This document shows, one piece after another, positions 30,116-38,478 of a DNA stretch of 64,000 bases. The notes below the pieces were generated by a model that saw only the letters and a program-made list of their open reading frames with translations, ran no database searches and was not told the origin of the DNA. Within the stretch, counting starts at the first letter, position 1. Every line of letters begins with the position of its first letter. The DNA lies in the NCBI RefSeq assembly GCF_002980525.1, contig NZ_PVBQ01000004.1, positions 310,001 to 374,000 on the forward strand, written 5' to 3'. The stretch comes from Sphingobacterium haloxyli. Its GTDB lineage: Bacteria > Bacteroidota > Bacteroidia > Sphingobacteriales > Sphingobacteriaceae. The position numbers and the translations under genes are program-made.

Positions 30116-30658
30116 TTATTGACCTATTACCACCTTTGCGAAACGGATTACTTTATCGTTGAGAAAGTAACCTTTTTCCACTACATCTATAACTTTATTT
30201 TTCAACTCTTCTGAGGGTGCGGGAATGGCGGTGATTGCTTCTTGATATTCAGCATCAAATGGCTGTCCGATAAGGTTTTCCATTTCTTTTAACCCCTCAT
30301 TTGTCAATATTTTTCTAAACTTGCTATTTACCAAGTCAATGCCTTGTTTTACAGATTCAATGTCCTGGGCTGTTTGCATGGCCGCCAATGCTCGATCAAA
30401 ATCGTCTAAAATAGGTAAAAGTTTAGCTAAGACGTCTTTGCTTGCAGATTGGATAAGATCAACACGTTCTTTGGACGTTCTTTTTTTATAATTATCGAAT
30501 TCAGCAAACAGGCGTGTGTATTTATCATTCGCATTTGCTAATTCCTGCTGTAAACGTCCTTCCGTCGTTTCTTCAGATTCGTTTATACTTTCTTCCGAAG
30601 TGGGGTCAACGGACGCTAAATTTTCGTCTTGAATATTGTTTTCCTGTTCGTTCATCAT
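30116..30658 (-). CDS. grpE: Nucleotide exchange factor GrpE
   Basis: 180 residues: an acidic disordered N-terminus, a long coiled-coil helix ([23 protein letters not shown]), and a C-terminal beta domain ending in [20 protein letters not shown]. GrpE releases ADP from DnaK. The frame starts with two Mets (30658 and 30655), either of which could be used. It is the promoter-proximal gene of grpE-dnaJ, with inverted and direct repeats in the region just upstream. Confidence 0.95.
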   Translation of the reverse strand: MMNEQENNIQDENLASVDPTSEESINESEETTEGRLQQELANANDKYTRLFAEFDNYKKRTSKERVDLIQSASKDVLAKLLPILDDFDRALAAMQTAQDIESVKQGIDLVNSKFRKILTNEGLKEMENLIGQPFDAEYQEAITAIPAPSEELKNKVIDVVEKGYFLNDKVIRFAKVVIGQ

Positions 30659-30691
30659 ATCTATATTATATAGCCTTCTTTAATATCCTTT

Positions 30692-30718
30692 TGTTGGCGT
30701 TCAATAATATTGCCAACA
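30692..30718 (-). promoter_or_regulatory. Inverted repeat upstream of grpE
   Basis: TGTTGGC (30692-30698) and GCCAACA (30712-30718) form a perfect 7-base inverted repeat with a 13-base spacer, 34 bases upstream of grpE. It is not the CIRCE sequence. Two copies of CTGTCAGT (30736-30743 and 30786-30793) lie further upstream. Together they are candidates for heat-shock control; no T-run follows, so it is less likely a terminator for ftsE. Confidence 0.4.
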
Positions 30719-30801
30719 CAAACAAAACCGACACGCTGTCAGTCTATTCTAAAATAAACTACCAAAATGTCGGCTTTATGATGTTCTGTCAGTGTTTTGA
30801 T

Positions 30802-31488
30802 TTATATCGTTGCATTGTCGTATAAAGCGGTATCTGCTGTTTTGAGAATGCGCGCGGGCATATTTTTTATAATCTGATAGTCATGCGTCGCCATCAACAC
30901 GGCTGTACCTGAGGCGGCAATATCTCTCAATAAAAGCACAATTTCTTCAGAAGTTGCTGGGTCGAGGTTTCCTGTCGGCTCATCGGCAAGGATAATTTCT
31001 GGATTGTTTAATAACGCCCGGGCAATAACCACACGTTGTTGCTCACCGCCAGACAATTCGTGAGGCATTTTGCGTAACTTTGAACGTAACCCTACTTTTT
31101 CCAGTACGTCAAGCATGCGATTTTCGATCAACCCTCTGTCTGTCCATCCGGTAGCTTTCAATGCAAATTCAAGATTCTTTTCTATTGTTCTGTCATTTAA
31201 TAAATGGAAATCCTGAAAGACAATACCTAGTTTTCGACGAAGATAAGGGACGTCGTTTTCATGCAGTTTTTTGAGATCGAAACCCGCTACCATTCCTTCG
31301 CCGTTGGCGATGTAGAGGTCACCATATATTATTTTCAACAAGCTACTTTTTCCGGTACCCGATTGTCCAATTAGATAAATGAATTCTCCTTGATTGATAT
31401 CGAGATTGACATGGGAAAGCACTAAGTGCTTTTGCTGGTATATATCTACGTTTTTTAGTTTAATAACTGTGTTGTTCGCTGTTGTCAT
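30802..31488 (-). CDS. ftsE: Cell-division ATP-binding protein FtsE-like
   Basis: 228 residues of an ABC ATPase: Walker [10 protein letters not shown] (41-49), signature [17 protein letters not shown], Walker [14 protein letters not shown] and the H-loop THDY. The short length and compact sequence fit FtsE, which with the membrane protein FtsX controls periplasmic amidases at division. No FtsX gene is adjacent; in Bacteroidota it is often elsewhere. A LolD- or other ABC-type ATPase cannot be fully excluded. The gene follows a 67-residue conserved small protein by 5 bases. Confidence 0.82.
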   Translation of the reverse strand: MTTANNTVIKLKNVDIYQQKHLVLSHVNLDINQGEFIYLIGQSGTGKSSLLKIIYGDLYIANGEGMVAGFDLKKLHENDVPYLRRKLGIVFQDFHLLNDRTIEKNLEFALKATGWTDRGLIENRMLDVLEKVGLRSKLRKMPHELSGGEQQRVVIARALLNNPEIILADEPTGNLDPATSEEIVLLLRDIAASGTAVLMATHDYQIIKNMPARILKTADTALYDNATI

Positions 31489-31493
31489 ACGTT

Positions 31494-31697
31494 TTATATA
31501 TCAATTTTTTTTATTTGGCCGAAGGGCATTTCCGCCACAATTTGCATAATATAGTCGGTTTTTTCGCCTAAACCTATTTTTTCTAAGGATTTGTCCGGCC
31601 TATCTACTCGAAAATATGCTAACAATGTAAAACCCTCGTCCCTTAGTTGGACATAATCGGGGATCTTAGCCACACCTTTAACCTTAATAACATACAT
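31494..31697 (-). CDS. Small protein upstream of ftsE
   Basis: 67 residues, without a signal or membrane segment: MYVIKVKGVAKIPDYVQLRD, then TLLAYFRVDRPDKSLEKIGL and PFGQIKKIDI. The alternating pattern suggests a small mixed alpha-beta domain. I recognise no named family. It ends 5 bases before ftsE, so the two are probably one transcript. The coding-like composition and tight spacing make it a real gene. Confidence 0.7.
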   Translation of the reverse strand: MYVIKVKGVAKIPDYVQLRDEGFTLLAYFRVDRPDKSLEKIGLGEKTDYIMQIVAEMPFGQIKKIDI

Positions 31698-31739
31698 AAG
31701 AACAAAGTTATCATTTTTATTTAACCCTCGGAGGTCAAA

Positions 31740-32756
31740 CTACTTACTATATTGAAAAAGAAACTCCAAAACATTCACTCCGTCAGCATAATCTGTTAGA
31801 GAAGGACATTGACTACCTCCTAAAAGAAACGTCGGAATGCTTGTTTGTATTGTGGCTTCGGTAACGACACATTGTATTTGATTCGCTTTTGCTTCTAATT
31901 GGGCAATAATCTCGTGGGTTTGATTGTATTCTTCGTAAAATACGGTAGCCAATGGAGAGGCCAATCTTGCATCTTCTTTAAGCAATATAAAGCCGTTGTC
32001 AAGGTGCTTATCGCCATTAATTAAATAAATGGCCTTATTATAGTCATAATTGTTCATGTATTTATAATGTTCTTTAACAGCGCTAAAGTCTTCTATTGCT
32101 TCAAAAAACGAATTGAAGTTATAGCCACGGGGAATATATATTTTGGAAACAGAACGACATCCGAGCCCAAAATAATCGAAAATATCAAACCCTAGTGCTT
32201 TTAGTTGGTCGGAAGATTCTGTGCCGGTAAGAATAGCAAGAGAATTTCTGTTTTTGCGGATAATGTGAGGTTTCTTTCCAAAATAATAATCAAAGTAGCG
32301 AGAGCTATTGTTGCTTCCGGTAGCAATAACCAGGTCATATTGTTGCAGCCGATCTACGAACTGGATTTTCTCGGCGAACGCAGGCTCAATTTCGATAAGC
32401 TCATTAAATACAAACGTTGTTAACCCGGCATCATCAGAGGAGCATTTAACCTGTGCGTTAAAACCTGCCATAAGCACCGATAATATATCATGGAAACCTA
32501 CTAATGGAATATTTCCGGCTAATATAAGGCCTACAGTTTGATCGGTTTGTATGTCAGGATAGGGAGCTATCCACTGCATGAGCTTTTCAAATGTTAAGTT
32601 GGAAGATAGTGCCTGAAGCTGCTTTTTGGTGTTTTCCGTGGTGTACCACGGATTTTTAATGGATGCTTGCTGTAACATTCTACCGATCTTTTCATGATTG
32701 GAGGAAAGTAATTCACCTAGTGCTACAAAGGCCTCAATTCGTTGTTTCTGTGTCAA
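31740..32756 (-). CDS. Acyl-CoA reductase, LuxC family
   Basis: 338 residues of the LuxC-type aldehyde dehydrogenase-related family: VGLILAGNIPLVGFHDILSV (the nucleotide-binding start), DLVIATGSNNSSRYFDYYF, IIRKNRNSLAILTGTES, and YFGLGCRSVSKIYIPRGY with the likely catalytic Cys in GLGCRS. LuxC reduces acyl-CoA or acyl-ACP to aldehyde. It diverges from the ferredoxin gene, an arrangement common in this phylum, and the 134-base gap holds a clear promoter for the ferredoxin. The physiological product is unknown. Confidence 0.85.
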   Translation of the reverse strand: MTQKQRIEAFVALGELLSSNHEKIGRMLQQASIKNPWYTTENTKKQLQALSSNLTFEKLMQWIAPYPDIQTDQTVGLILAGNIPLVGFHDILSVLMAGFNAQVKCSSDDAGLTTFVFNELIEIEPAFAEKIQFVDRLQQYDLVIATGSNNSSRYFDYYFGKKPHIIRKNRNSLAILTGTESSDQLKALGFDIFDYFGLGCRSVSKIYIPRGYNFNSFFEAIEDFSAVKEHYKYMNNYDYNKAIYLINGDKHLDNGFILLKEDARLASPLATVFYEEYNQTHEIIAQLEAKANQIQCVVTEATIQTSIPTFLLGGSQCPSLTDYADGVNVLEFLFQYSK

Positions 32757-32799
32757 AATCTTTTAATTTAGAACCGTTCTGATTTTTTTTTGAAGTATC

Positions 32800-32832
32800 T
32801 TTGCGTGTCTTAAGAAATAACTACTAACTTTG
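32800..32832 (+). promoter_or_regulatory. Promoter of ferredoxin gene
   Basis: TTTG (32800-32803), a 21-base spacer and TAACTTTG (32825-32832) fit the Bacteroidota promoter pattern closely and point to the ferredoxin gene 58 bases downstream. A leader of about 50 bases results. Confidence 0.6.
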
Positions 32833-32890
32833 TAGTATTATTCTAGGACGAGACAAAATTAGTTTATTTATTATAATTGTGAGGTGATAA

Positions 32891-33241
32891 ATGGCAATTA
32901 AAATTACAGACGAGTGTATAAATTGCGGAGCATGTGAACCAGAGTGCCCGAATAACGCTATATATGATGCAGGAGTAAGTTGGAAATTTTCGGAAGGAAC
33001 TGCCTTGGATGGTGTGATTGATTTTGGAGACGGTGTAACATTGGATGCCAATGAGTCCCAAGAAGCCATTTCAAACGAGGTATATTATATCGTTTCGGAT
33101 AAATGTACAGAATGTAAAGGTTTCCATGATGAACCACAATGTGCAGCCGTGTGCCCAGTGGATTGTTGTGTGGAAGATGAAGAGGTTGTGGAGACGGAAG
33201 AAGAACTTTTGGCTAAGAAAGCGTGGCTTCATGCTGAGTAA
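32891..33241 (+). CDS. 4Fe-4S dicluster ferredoxin
   Basis: 116 residues with two cysteine clusters: CINCGACEPECPNNAIYD (starting at residue 11) and CTECKGFHDEPQCAAVCPVD near 75-95. The second cluster has the long insertion between its second and third Cys typical of the Alvin/Azotobacter-type 2[4Fe-4S] ferredoxins. The C-terminus is acidic. It is soluble and low potential, and carries electrons. It diverges from the LuxC-like reductase and ends before a terminator. Confidence 0.92.
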   Translation: MAIKITDECINCGACEPECPNNAIYDAGVSWKFSEGTALDGVIDFGDGVTLDANESQEAISNEVYYIVSDKCTECKGFHDEPQCAAVCPVDCCVEDEEVVETEEELLAKKAWLHAE

Positions 33242-33267
33242 GTAAGATTGCTCATTATCAAACTTGT

Positions 33268-33302
33268 AAAAAAGCATTGCCCTTTGGATGATGCTTTTTT
33301 TT
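33268..33302 (+). terminator. Terminator after ferredoxin
   Basis: AAAAAAGCAT (33268-33277) pairs with ATGCTTTTTT (33291-33300) around a 13-base loop, with Ts running on to 33302. It lies 27 bases past the ferredoxin stop. Confidence 0.82.
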
Positions 33303-33683
33303 GTAGGCCTCATATTTTTTTGTTTATGGTTCAGGCGGATACTGGAAAAGGATATGGCGTAAAGCTTGACTTGACCTTTACTGTAGTTCTATACTGCCAC
33401 AGCGGATATTGCAATTGCAAGACTTTAGACGGATTCGGAAAAGGATTAACCAAGAAACTGTGTCGAATGGTTCACTGGGGAGCTTTCCTGACCCTCTGAT
33501 TGACGCCTAGTGTATTCTTATTGCCGAAACTTTCGTCCTTTAACACGAATGGAGCATACTCGACAACAAGGTCAAGGACACCGTGGCGCTTCCCAAACTT
33601 GCGTGCAACGGATCGTGCACCTGAATGGGGAGGAAGCTGCACAGCGAAGGGGCACAAGCGTTCTGACCGGCACCAGCTTACAG
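33303..33683. other. Unassigned region, possible decayed minus-strand gene
   Basis: About 380 bases between the ferredoxin terminator and the methyltransferase gene. On the minus strand one frame stays open from about 33657 to the stop at 33333-33331, interrupted only by a TGA at 33474-33472. It contains VLDLVVEYAPFVLKDESFGN and FLVNPFPNPSKVLQLQYPLW, which look protein-like, but I do not recognise them. No RNA gene or mobile-element end is evident. Confidence 0.35.
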
Positions 33684-34886
33684 CTACCGTGGCTGGCAGG
33701 CCCGTACAATCCGCCTCCCATACACAACCATAAGCCGATCATCATATAACATCGTAAAGTAGAGATAATCATCCCCGCCATCTTTAATCTTAAACTTCTT
33801 TCGGATATCTTCCACTTTCAATGGAAAGTTTTTGGCGACGATATTCGCTTTGGTAATGTCAATGTTCTTTTTGAAGACGGAAAACGGAACAACCTGTCGT
33901 ACTTGGAAGATGCGTCCGGGAAATTCGGCAACGAGGGTTTTACTGGCATACAGATGGCTGTGCTGATGCAGTTTCTGTATCCCGAAAGCAGTAGCAACAG
34001 ATTTAAAAGCACCGGCTTTAGTAATAGCAACATCGGGATCGTATAAAAAGTTAGTCGGTTCGCTTAATGCAGGAGCTGCTTCCTTTTCCTGTATATAGTT
34101 AAAAGAGAAGATTTTCGGTTCCTCTGCCGATAACCGCACGGCATGAATATTAGGAATACCTTGAAAGGATTTCTCTTGGACAAATAGCAGTTCCTTACAG
34201 TCGTTTTCAATACTCATTACATAGACATCTTTGACATGTGGCAGTGCATTTAAAGCCCCCGAGATGTCGAGCAGAGGCGCTAGCTTGGTGATGAGCTTAT
34301 CCGAATGTTGAAAAAATAATTCCTGATAGGCGAGTATATTGGGCTCACAGTCTTCCAGTCGGAAGACCTTTTGGTTTTTCACCCTTCGCGAAGGATCGAT
34401 GTAAATGTAATCATAGTGATTGTTCGAGGAAGCCAAGAAAGCGACTCCGTCTCCGGCGTGGCATTGCACATTGTCTACGCCTAATGCGTTGAGGTTATGG
34501 GCGACGATTTGCGACAGTTCGGGGGTAATTTCACAGTGAGTTACCTTTTTTGCGCGCTGTGCAAAATAATAGCTGTCTACGCCAAACCCGCCTGTTAAAT
34601 CGAAAACTGTACTGTTTGGCGAAAGAAGAGAAGCTTTGAATTTTGCAGTTCCGGCTGAGGAACACTGTTCCAGATTCAATTTCTCGGGAAAATACAGCGC
34701 TTTGCTTTGTTCTATCCAATCGGGGACCTTCCTGCTCACTTTTTGCAAGCCGTGGATCTGTTGGGCAAGTTCCGGTGACGATACATGCTCGAAAGGACTT
34801 TTATTCAGCGCAATACGGCTTGCGTCATCATGTACATGCTGACGGATAAATGCCTGGACTTCCGATGATAAAACAGTGTTATTCAA
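33684..34886 (-). CDS. SAM-dependent methyltransferase with THUMP-like domain
   Basis: 400 residues. A small N-terminal helical domain is followed by a Rossmann methyltransferase (VFDLTGGFGVDSYYFAQRA as SAM motif I, CHAGDGVAFL, and YDYIYIDPSRR as the catalytic-type motif), then a C-terminal THUMP-like RNA-binding domain (about 300-400). The DPSRR motif and domain order are those of the Bacteroidota PG_1098-type proteins, likely RNA methyltransferases. It overlaps lysC upstream by 8 bases, so translation of the two is coupled. The target RNA is unknown. Confidence 0.82.
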   Translation of the reverse strand: MNNTVLSSEVQAFIRQHVHDDASRIALNKSPFEHVSSPELAQQIHGLQKVSRKVPDWIEQSKALYFPEKLNLEQCSSAGTAKFKASLLSPNSTVFDLTGGFGVDSYYFAQRAKKVTHCEITPELSQIVAHNLNALGVDNVQCHAGDGVAFLASSNNHYDYIYIDPSRRVKNQKVFRLEDCEPNILAYQELFFQHSDKLITKLAPLLDISGALNALPHVKDVYVMSIENDCKELLFVQEKSFQGIPNIHAVRLSAEEPKIFSFNYIQEKEAAPALSEPTNFLYDPDVAITKAGAFKSVATAFGIQKLHQHSHLYASKTLVAEFPGRIFQVRQVVPFSVFKKNIDITKANIVAKNFPLKVEDIRKKFKIKDGGDDYLYFTMLYDDRLMVVYGRRIVRACQPR

Positions 34887-36150
34887 TCTTTAACTCCTTA
34901 ACTAATAATTGACAGGTGTAACTATCTTTAAGTTCTCGGATAATTTTTTTATTCACCAACACCCGGTCGATGGTCTCTTGATTAAAATAGCGGATCGTGA
35001 TAAGCTCCAAACCTTTTTCCACACTGACTTTATAACGTTTTTCCAATTCTTCCAGTAAGGTTTCCACATTTGCTCCGGTATCATCAATGCTGACACAGAA
35101 GCTGATCGCGCTATTATGCATCATATTGATTTTGATACGGTGGCTATGGAACAGGTTGAATATATGGCTTAGGTTATCTTCTACGATGAACGAGAAATCG
35201 CGCGGCTGTATACTTACAAAAACCTGATTGACCTTAAAAATAAAAGACGGGATAGGCAGGCCGTCGTTCGTCGTACGGATAAGGGTGCCTGGCTCGTCGG
35301 GATGTACGAAAGAACGCACATTTAAGGTAATCTTTTTATTCTGTAGTGGCTTGATGGTCTTCGGATGGATAACCGTTGCACCGTAATAGGTAAGTTCAAT
35401 GGCATCGGTATATGACAATTCTGGAATGAGTTCTGTCGGGTTAAACCATTTGGGGTCTGCATTGAGCACACCCGGCACATCTTTCCAAATGGTGACATCA
35501 TCAGCCTGTAGGCAAGCTGCGAATATAGCAGCGGAATAGTCGGAACCTTCACGACCCAATGTTGTCGTAAAATTTTCAGAGGTGGAACCGATGAAACCTT
35601 GGGTGATAATGATCTGCTCGTCGAGTAAAGCGGGCAGCTCTCTGCGGATTTTGTCTTCCGTTTTTTGCCAGTCCACCTCGGCTTCCCGATACGTATTGTC
35701 TGTAAAGATGTAATCGCGCGCGTCGAGCCACTTAATGGGTAAACTGGTATGAGCGCAGTACGCAGCTAAGATTTTGGAAGATACAATCTCGCCGGTAGAG
35801 ACAATTTGGTCGTGTAGGTAGTCGTATGAATCTTGGGCTTCTTCTTCCAGTATCCATTCGATTTCGACGAAGCAATTGGCAATGTCATCAAATATAGGAT
35901 GATTGGATGTGCCGAAAAGATCGCCCAGAATCTGTTGATGTGCACGCTTTACTTTTTCCAACAGATCGAACGCTTGTCCGGTTTGATCAACAAAATGTTG
36001 GGTGACCTCGGTTAAGGCATTCGTGGTTTTGCCAAGTGCAGAAACCACGACGAGCAGTTCGCTGGTCTTACATTTGGTAATAATATGTGCTACATTGCGT
36101 ATGCTGTCGGCGTCCTTTACCGATGCGCCGCCAAATTTAAATACTTGCAT
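34879..36150 (-). CDS. lysC: Aspartokinase
   Basis: 423 residues, a monofunctional aspartate kinase with the amino-acid kinase domain first (MQVFKFGGASVKDADS; FTTTLGREGSDYSAAIFA) and two C-terminal ACT segments (IFKVNQVFVSIQPRDFSFIV and the following region). It phosphorylates aspartate, the first step toward lysine, threonine, methionine and diaminopimelate; the ACT part usually senses an end product. It starts 8 bases after the DUF3298 lipoprotein gene ends and overlaps the methyltransferase gene at its 3' end. Confidence 0.95.
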   Translation of the reverse strand: MQVFKFGGASVKDADSIRNVAHIITKCKTSELLVVVSALGKTTNALTEVTQHFVDQTGQAFDLLEKVKRAHQQILGDLFGTSNHPIFDDIANCFVEIEWILEEEAQDSYDYLHDQIVSTGEIVSSKILAAYCAHTSLPIKWLDARDYIFTDNTYREAEVDWQKTEDKIRRELPALLDEQIIITQGFIGSTSENFTTTLGREGSDYSAAIFAACLQADDVTIWKDVPGVLNADPKWFNPTELIPELSYTDAIELTYYGATVIHPKTIKPLQNKKITLNVRSFVHPDEPGTLIRTTNDGLPIPSFIFKVNQVFVSIQPRDFSFIVEDNLSHIFNLFHSHRIKINMMHNSAISFCVSIDDTGANVETLLEELEKRYKVSVEKGLELITIRYFNQETIDRVLVNKKIIRELKDSYTCQLLVKELKIE

Positions 36151-36158
36151 TAAAACGT

Positions 36159-36983
36159 TTATTTTATAGCGTTTAGCAATTGCTTTCCGCGCGCTGTCAT
36201 CAGGTCCGCCAATACCCCGTATGGAACGGTGAGCGTCGTTGGCCCCTCTGCATATGATTTTATTTCGTAAGGGTTATAGTGGAACAAAAGTCCTGATCGG
36301 GTCAGGCCAAAGTTTTCTGCCAGCGTAAAAGTCTCGTCTTCAAAAAAATAAGCAGTTCCGTAAGAACTGGTGTCATCTAATTGTTCCTGTTTTCTGAAAT
36401 GATTTTCTACAATTTGGCGTAAAGCAATGGTGTCTTGAAAAAGATCAGTCAATGTGAGCTTCTTTTTATTACCTATATCATAGCTGGACCAGATTTCAAT
36501 TTCTATGCCGTGGGCACCTCCCGTATACTCATTGATGGCGTTTTTTAATGTTAGAAAACCGGGAACATTCAGAACGACTTCGCAATCTTGGTTTCTGAAC
36601 CAAGCATGGAAGCCCGGATGGTCGCTATTTATTTGCTCTTCCGCGTATTCATTAAATCCGCCGAGAAAGCTCTCTGCTACTTGGCTGGCGGTATTTTCGC
36701 CATCGACAAAAATGGCCGCGCGCACCAACGTATCAATCGCGGCAGAAAATACCGGATACCGTGCTGCATAATAGGTGGTATCTAAAGCCGTTCCGTCGGC
36801 GGAGAAATAGGGACTGATTTCCTTGATAACCTCCATGTGATAATCCAATGTATCGGTCATGGACATATCCACGTCTTGCGATGCGTGTACGTTTTGTTGC
36901 GATTTATTGCTATTCATACAACTGTAGCTCCATAGTAAGGCGACCAGTCCGATGCTAAATAGGAGTTCTCTTTTTAATGCCAT
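36159..36983 (-). CDS. DUF3298-type lipoprotein
   Basis: 274 residues with a lipobox WSYSC (Cys22). The mature protein has a DUF4163-like N-terminal part (YHMEVIKEISPYFSADG, YPVFSAAIDTLV) and a DUF3298-like C-terminal part (TGGAHGIEIEIWSSYDIGNK, LTDLF, FHYNPYEIKSYAEGP). RsiV-like proteins with this pair bind lysozyme or sense the envelope; here the role is unknown. It is predicted on the periplasmic face of a membrane. It lies in a minus-strand run yggS, this gene, lysC, methyltransferase. Confidence 0.82.
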   Translation of the reverse strand: MALKRELLFSIGLVALLWSYSCMNSNKSQQNVHASQDVDMSMTDTLDYHMEVIKEISPYFSADGTALDTTYYAARYPVFSAAIDTLVRAAIFVDGENTASQVAESFLGGFNEYAEEQINSDHPGFHAWFRNQDCEVVLNVPGFLTLKNAINEYTGGAHGIEIEIWSSYDIGNKKKLTLTDLFQDTIALRQIVENHFRKQEQLDDTSSYGTAYFFEDETFTLAENFGLTRSGLLFHYNPYEIKSYAEGPTTLTVPYGVLADLMTARGKQLLNAIK

Positions 36984-37019
36984 TGTTACCTTTTATAGTT
37001 ATCTGGATGCGATGTGTCC

Positions 37020-37712
37020 TTAGTCTGTGTTCTTATAATGTTTAATAACACGTTTGCCGAAAATAGTGCTTCCCAGGCGAACCATATTGGCGCCTTTCTC
37101 TATAGCTAGGCTGTAGTCTGACGACATGCCCATAGACAGGGTGTCAAACGTGTCATCCTTACGGAAGAAGCTCGCTTTGACACCGTCAAACAACATTTTT
37201 AGTTCATAAAATTCTTCCTTGATCACTTTCTCGTTTTCGGTGTTGGTTGCGATTCCCATGAGCCCACGAATCCGTACGTGCTGCATCTGCTGAAAGTCCT
37301 CACTGCGTAGCATTTCGATAAGCTCTGCGTGATCGAATCCAAATTTGGTTTCTTCATCTGCGATATGGATCTGTAGCAGACAGTCAAGGACACGGTCGTG
37401 CTTAGCAGCGTGTTTGTTGATCTCTTTTAAAACTTTTAAAGAGTCAACGGACTGTATCATGGATACAAAAGGAACAATATATTTTACTTTATTTGTCTGC
37501 AGGTGGCCGATAAGATGCCATTCAATATCTTTGGGTAAGGCTTCATACTTTTCTACCATCTCTTGCACCATATTTTCACCGAATACACGTTGTCCTGCGG
37601 AATAAGCTTCCATAATTTCATCATTAGATTTCGTTTTGGAAACCGCGACAAGCGTAACACCGATGGGTTTAAGGTCGATTTTTAAAGATTCAATATTTGT
37701 TGCAATACTCAT
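37020..37712 (-). CDS. yggS: PLP homeostasis protein YggS
   Basis: 230 residues of the alanine-racemase-like TIM-barrel family. The PLP-lysine is in VTLVAVSKTKSNDEI (about residues 20-34), with FGENMVQEMVEKYE, WHLIGHLQTNKVKYIV and LSMGMSSDYSLAIEKGANMVRLGS completing the signature. YggS binds pyridoxal 5'-phosphate without known catalysis and keeps vitamin B6 and amino-acid pools balanced. It diverges from the DUF4296 lipoprotein gene and heads a minus-strand run toward lysC. Confidence 0.95.
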   Translation of the reverse strand: MSIATNIESLKIDLKPIGVTLVAVSKTKSNDEIMEAYSAGQRVFGENMVQEMVEKYEALPKDIEWHLIGHLQTNKVKYIVPFVSMIQSVDSLKVLKEINKHAAKHDRVLDCLLQIHIADEETKFGFDHAELIEMLRSEDFQQMQHVRIRGLMGIATNTENEKVIKEEFYELKMLFDGVKASFFRKDDTFDTLSMGMSSDYSLAIEKGANMVRLGSTIFGKRVIKHYKNTD

Positions 37713-37771
37713 TTTGCTGTAATTTCAAACGTTCGGAAACTGAAAAAAGCGGTTATTAGAATGCCTTTTTG

Positions 37772-37779
37772 TAATTTTG
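37772..37779 (+). promoter_or_regulatory. -7 element before DUF4296 gene
   Basis: TAATTTTG matches the TAnnTTTG -7 element and lies 15 bases upstream of the ATG at 37794. No clear TTTG partner is seen about 20 bases further up. It supports the shorter start of the following gene, since the upstream in-frame ATG at 37761 would precede the promoter. Confidence 0.4.
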
Positions 37780-37793
37780 TACAAACTTACGAA

Positions 37794-38471
37794 ATGCAGC
37801 GCTTAATAGTTATTATATTGTCGTCGTTTTTTCTGATGATTTCCTGTAATCGATCGAAGCCGAAAGGCATCCTTTCGGAAAAGACGATGGTGGACTTGAT
37901 GACCGATGTACACCTGGTGGATGGCTACCTGAACACGTTGCAGGTTGATAGTACCCGTAAAGTTATTGATGGCTTGTATGATGGTATATTTGAAAAGTAC
38001 GGTATTGATTCGATCACATTTAAAGCAAATATAAGCTATTATTTGGGCAATCCGATCCTTTCAAAGGAAATGTATGCTGAAGTGACGAAAAAGCTGAATA
38101 CCTATGAAGAGGATTACCGCCGGACGGATTCTTTGAAAAATACACGGATCTCGGATAGTATACGGGTCGTGCGCCGGTATGAACGTTTGAAAGAGGATGC
38201 GCGCAAATTGATTTTGGATGTACAGGTGGATACGCTACCATTTACATATGGAGTTTACCAAAAGGAATTTATGGTGGGTGCTGAGCTCCACGGGGTCCAG
38301 CTTTATCAGCCTACGGTTCAACCTGATGTACCGAAAGAACCTGAAACAAACGAACCAAATTCGAACACGAAAAAGATGCAGGGGGATTCGACTGTACCCC
38401 GTAGGACGCGACCAACGCCGGTTCGAAATACCGTGCCACAGAAAGTAGAAGCGAAGCCGCTTGAAAATTAA
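37794..38471 (+). CDS. DUF4296 lipoprotein
   Basis: About 225 residues; lipobox MISC with Cys18. The mature domain (LSEKTMVDLMTDVHLVDGYL, IDGLYDGIFEKYGID, YYLGNPILSKEMYAEVTKKL) is the DUF4296 helical domain known from Bacteroidota lipoproteins of unknown function. The C-terminal about 70 residues are Pro/Thr/Arg-rich and look disordered. I chose the ATG at 37794 since it gives a normal signal peptide and lies behind a -7 element. It ends 7 bases before mutS2. Confidence 0.82.
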   Translation: MQRLIVIILSSFFLMISCNRSKPKGILSEKTMVDLMTDVHLVDGYLNTLQVDSTRKVIDGLYDGIFEKYGIDSITFKANISYYLGNPILSKEMYAEVTKKLNTYEEDYRRTDSLKNTRISDSIRVVRRYERLKEDARKLILDVQVDTLPFTYGVYQKEFMVGAELHGVQLYQPTVQPDVPKEPETNEPNSNTKKMQGDSTVPRRTRPTPVRNTVPQKVEAKPLEN

Positions 38472-38478
38472 GAATTTT

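Noticed and set aside
33472-33474. In-frame TGA as a selenocysteine codon in the 33,331-33,657 frame
   Set aside because: There is no recognisable selenoprotein family or SECIS-like hairpin after it; decay or a stop codon is simpler.
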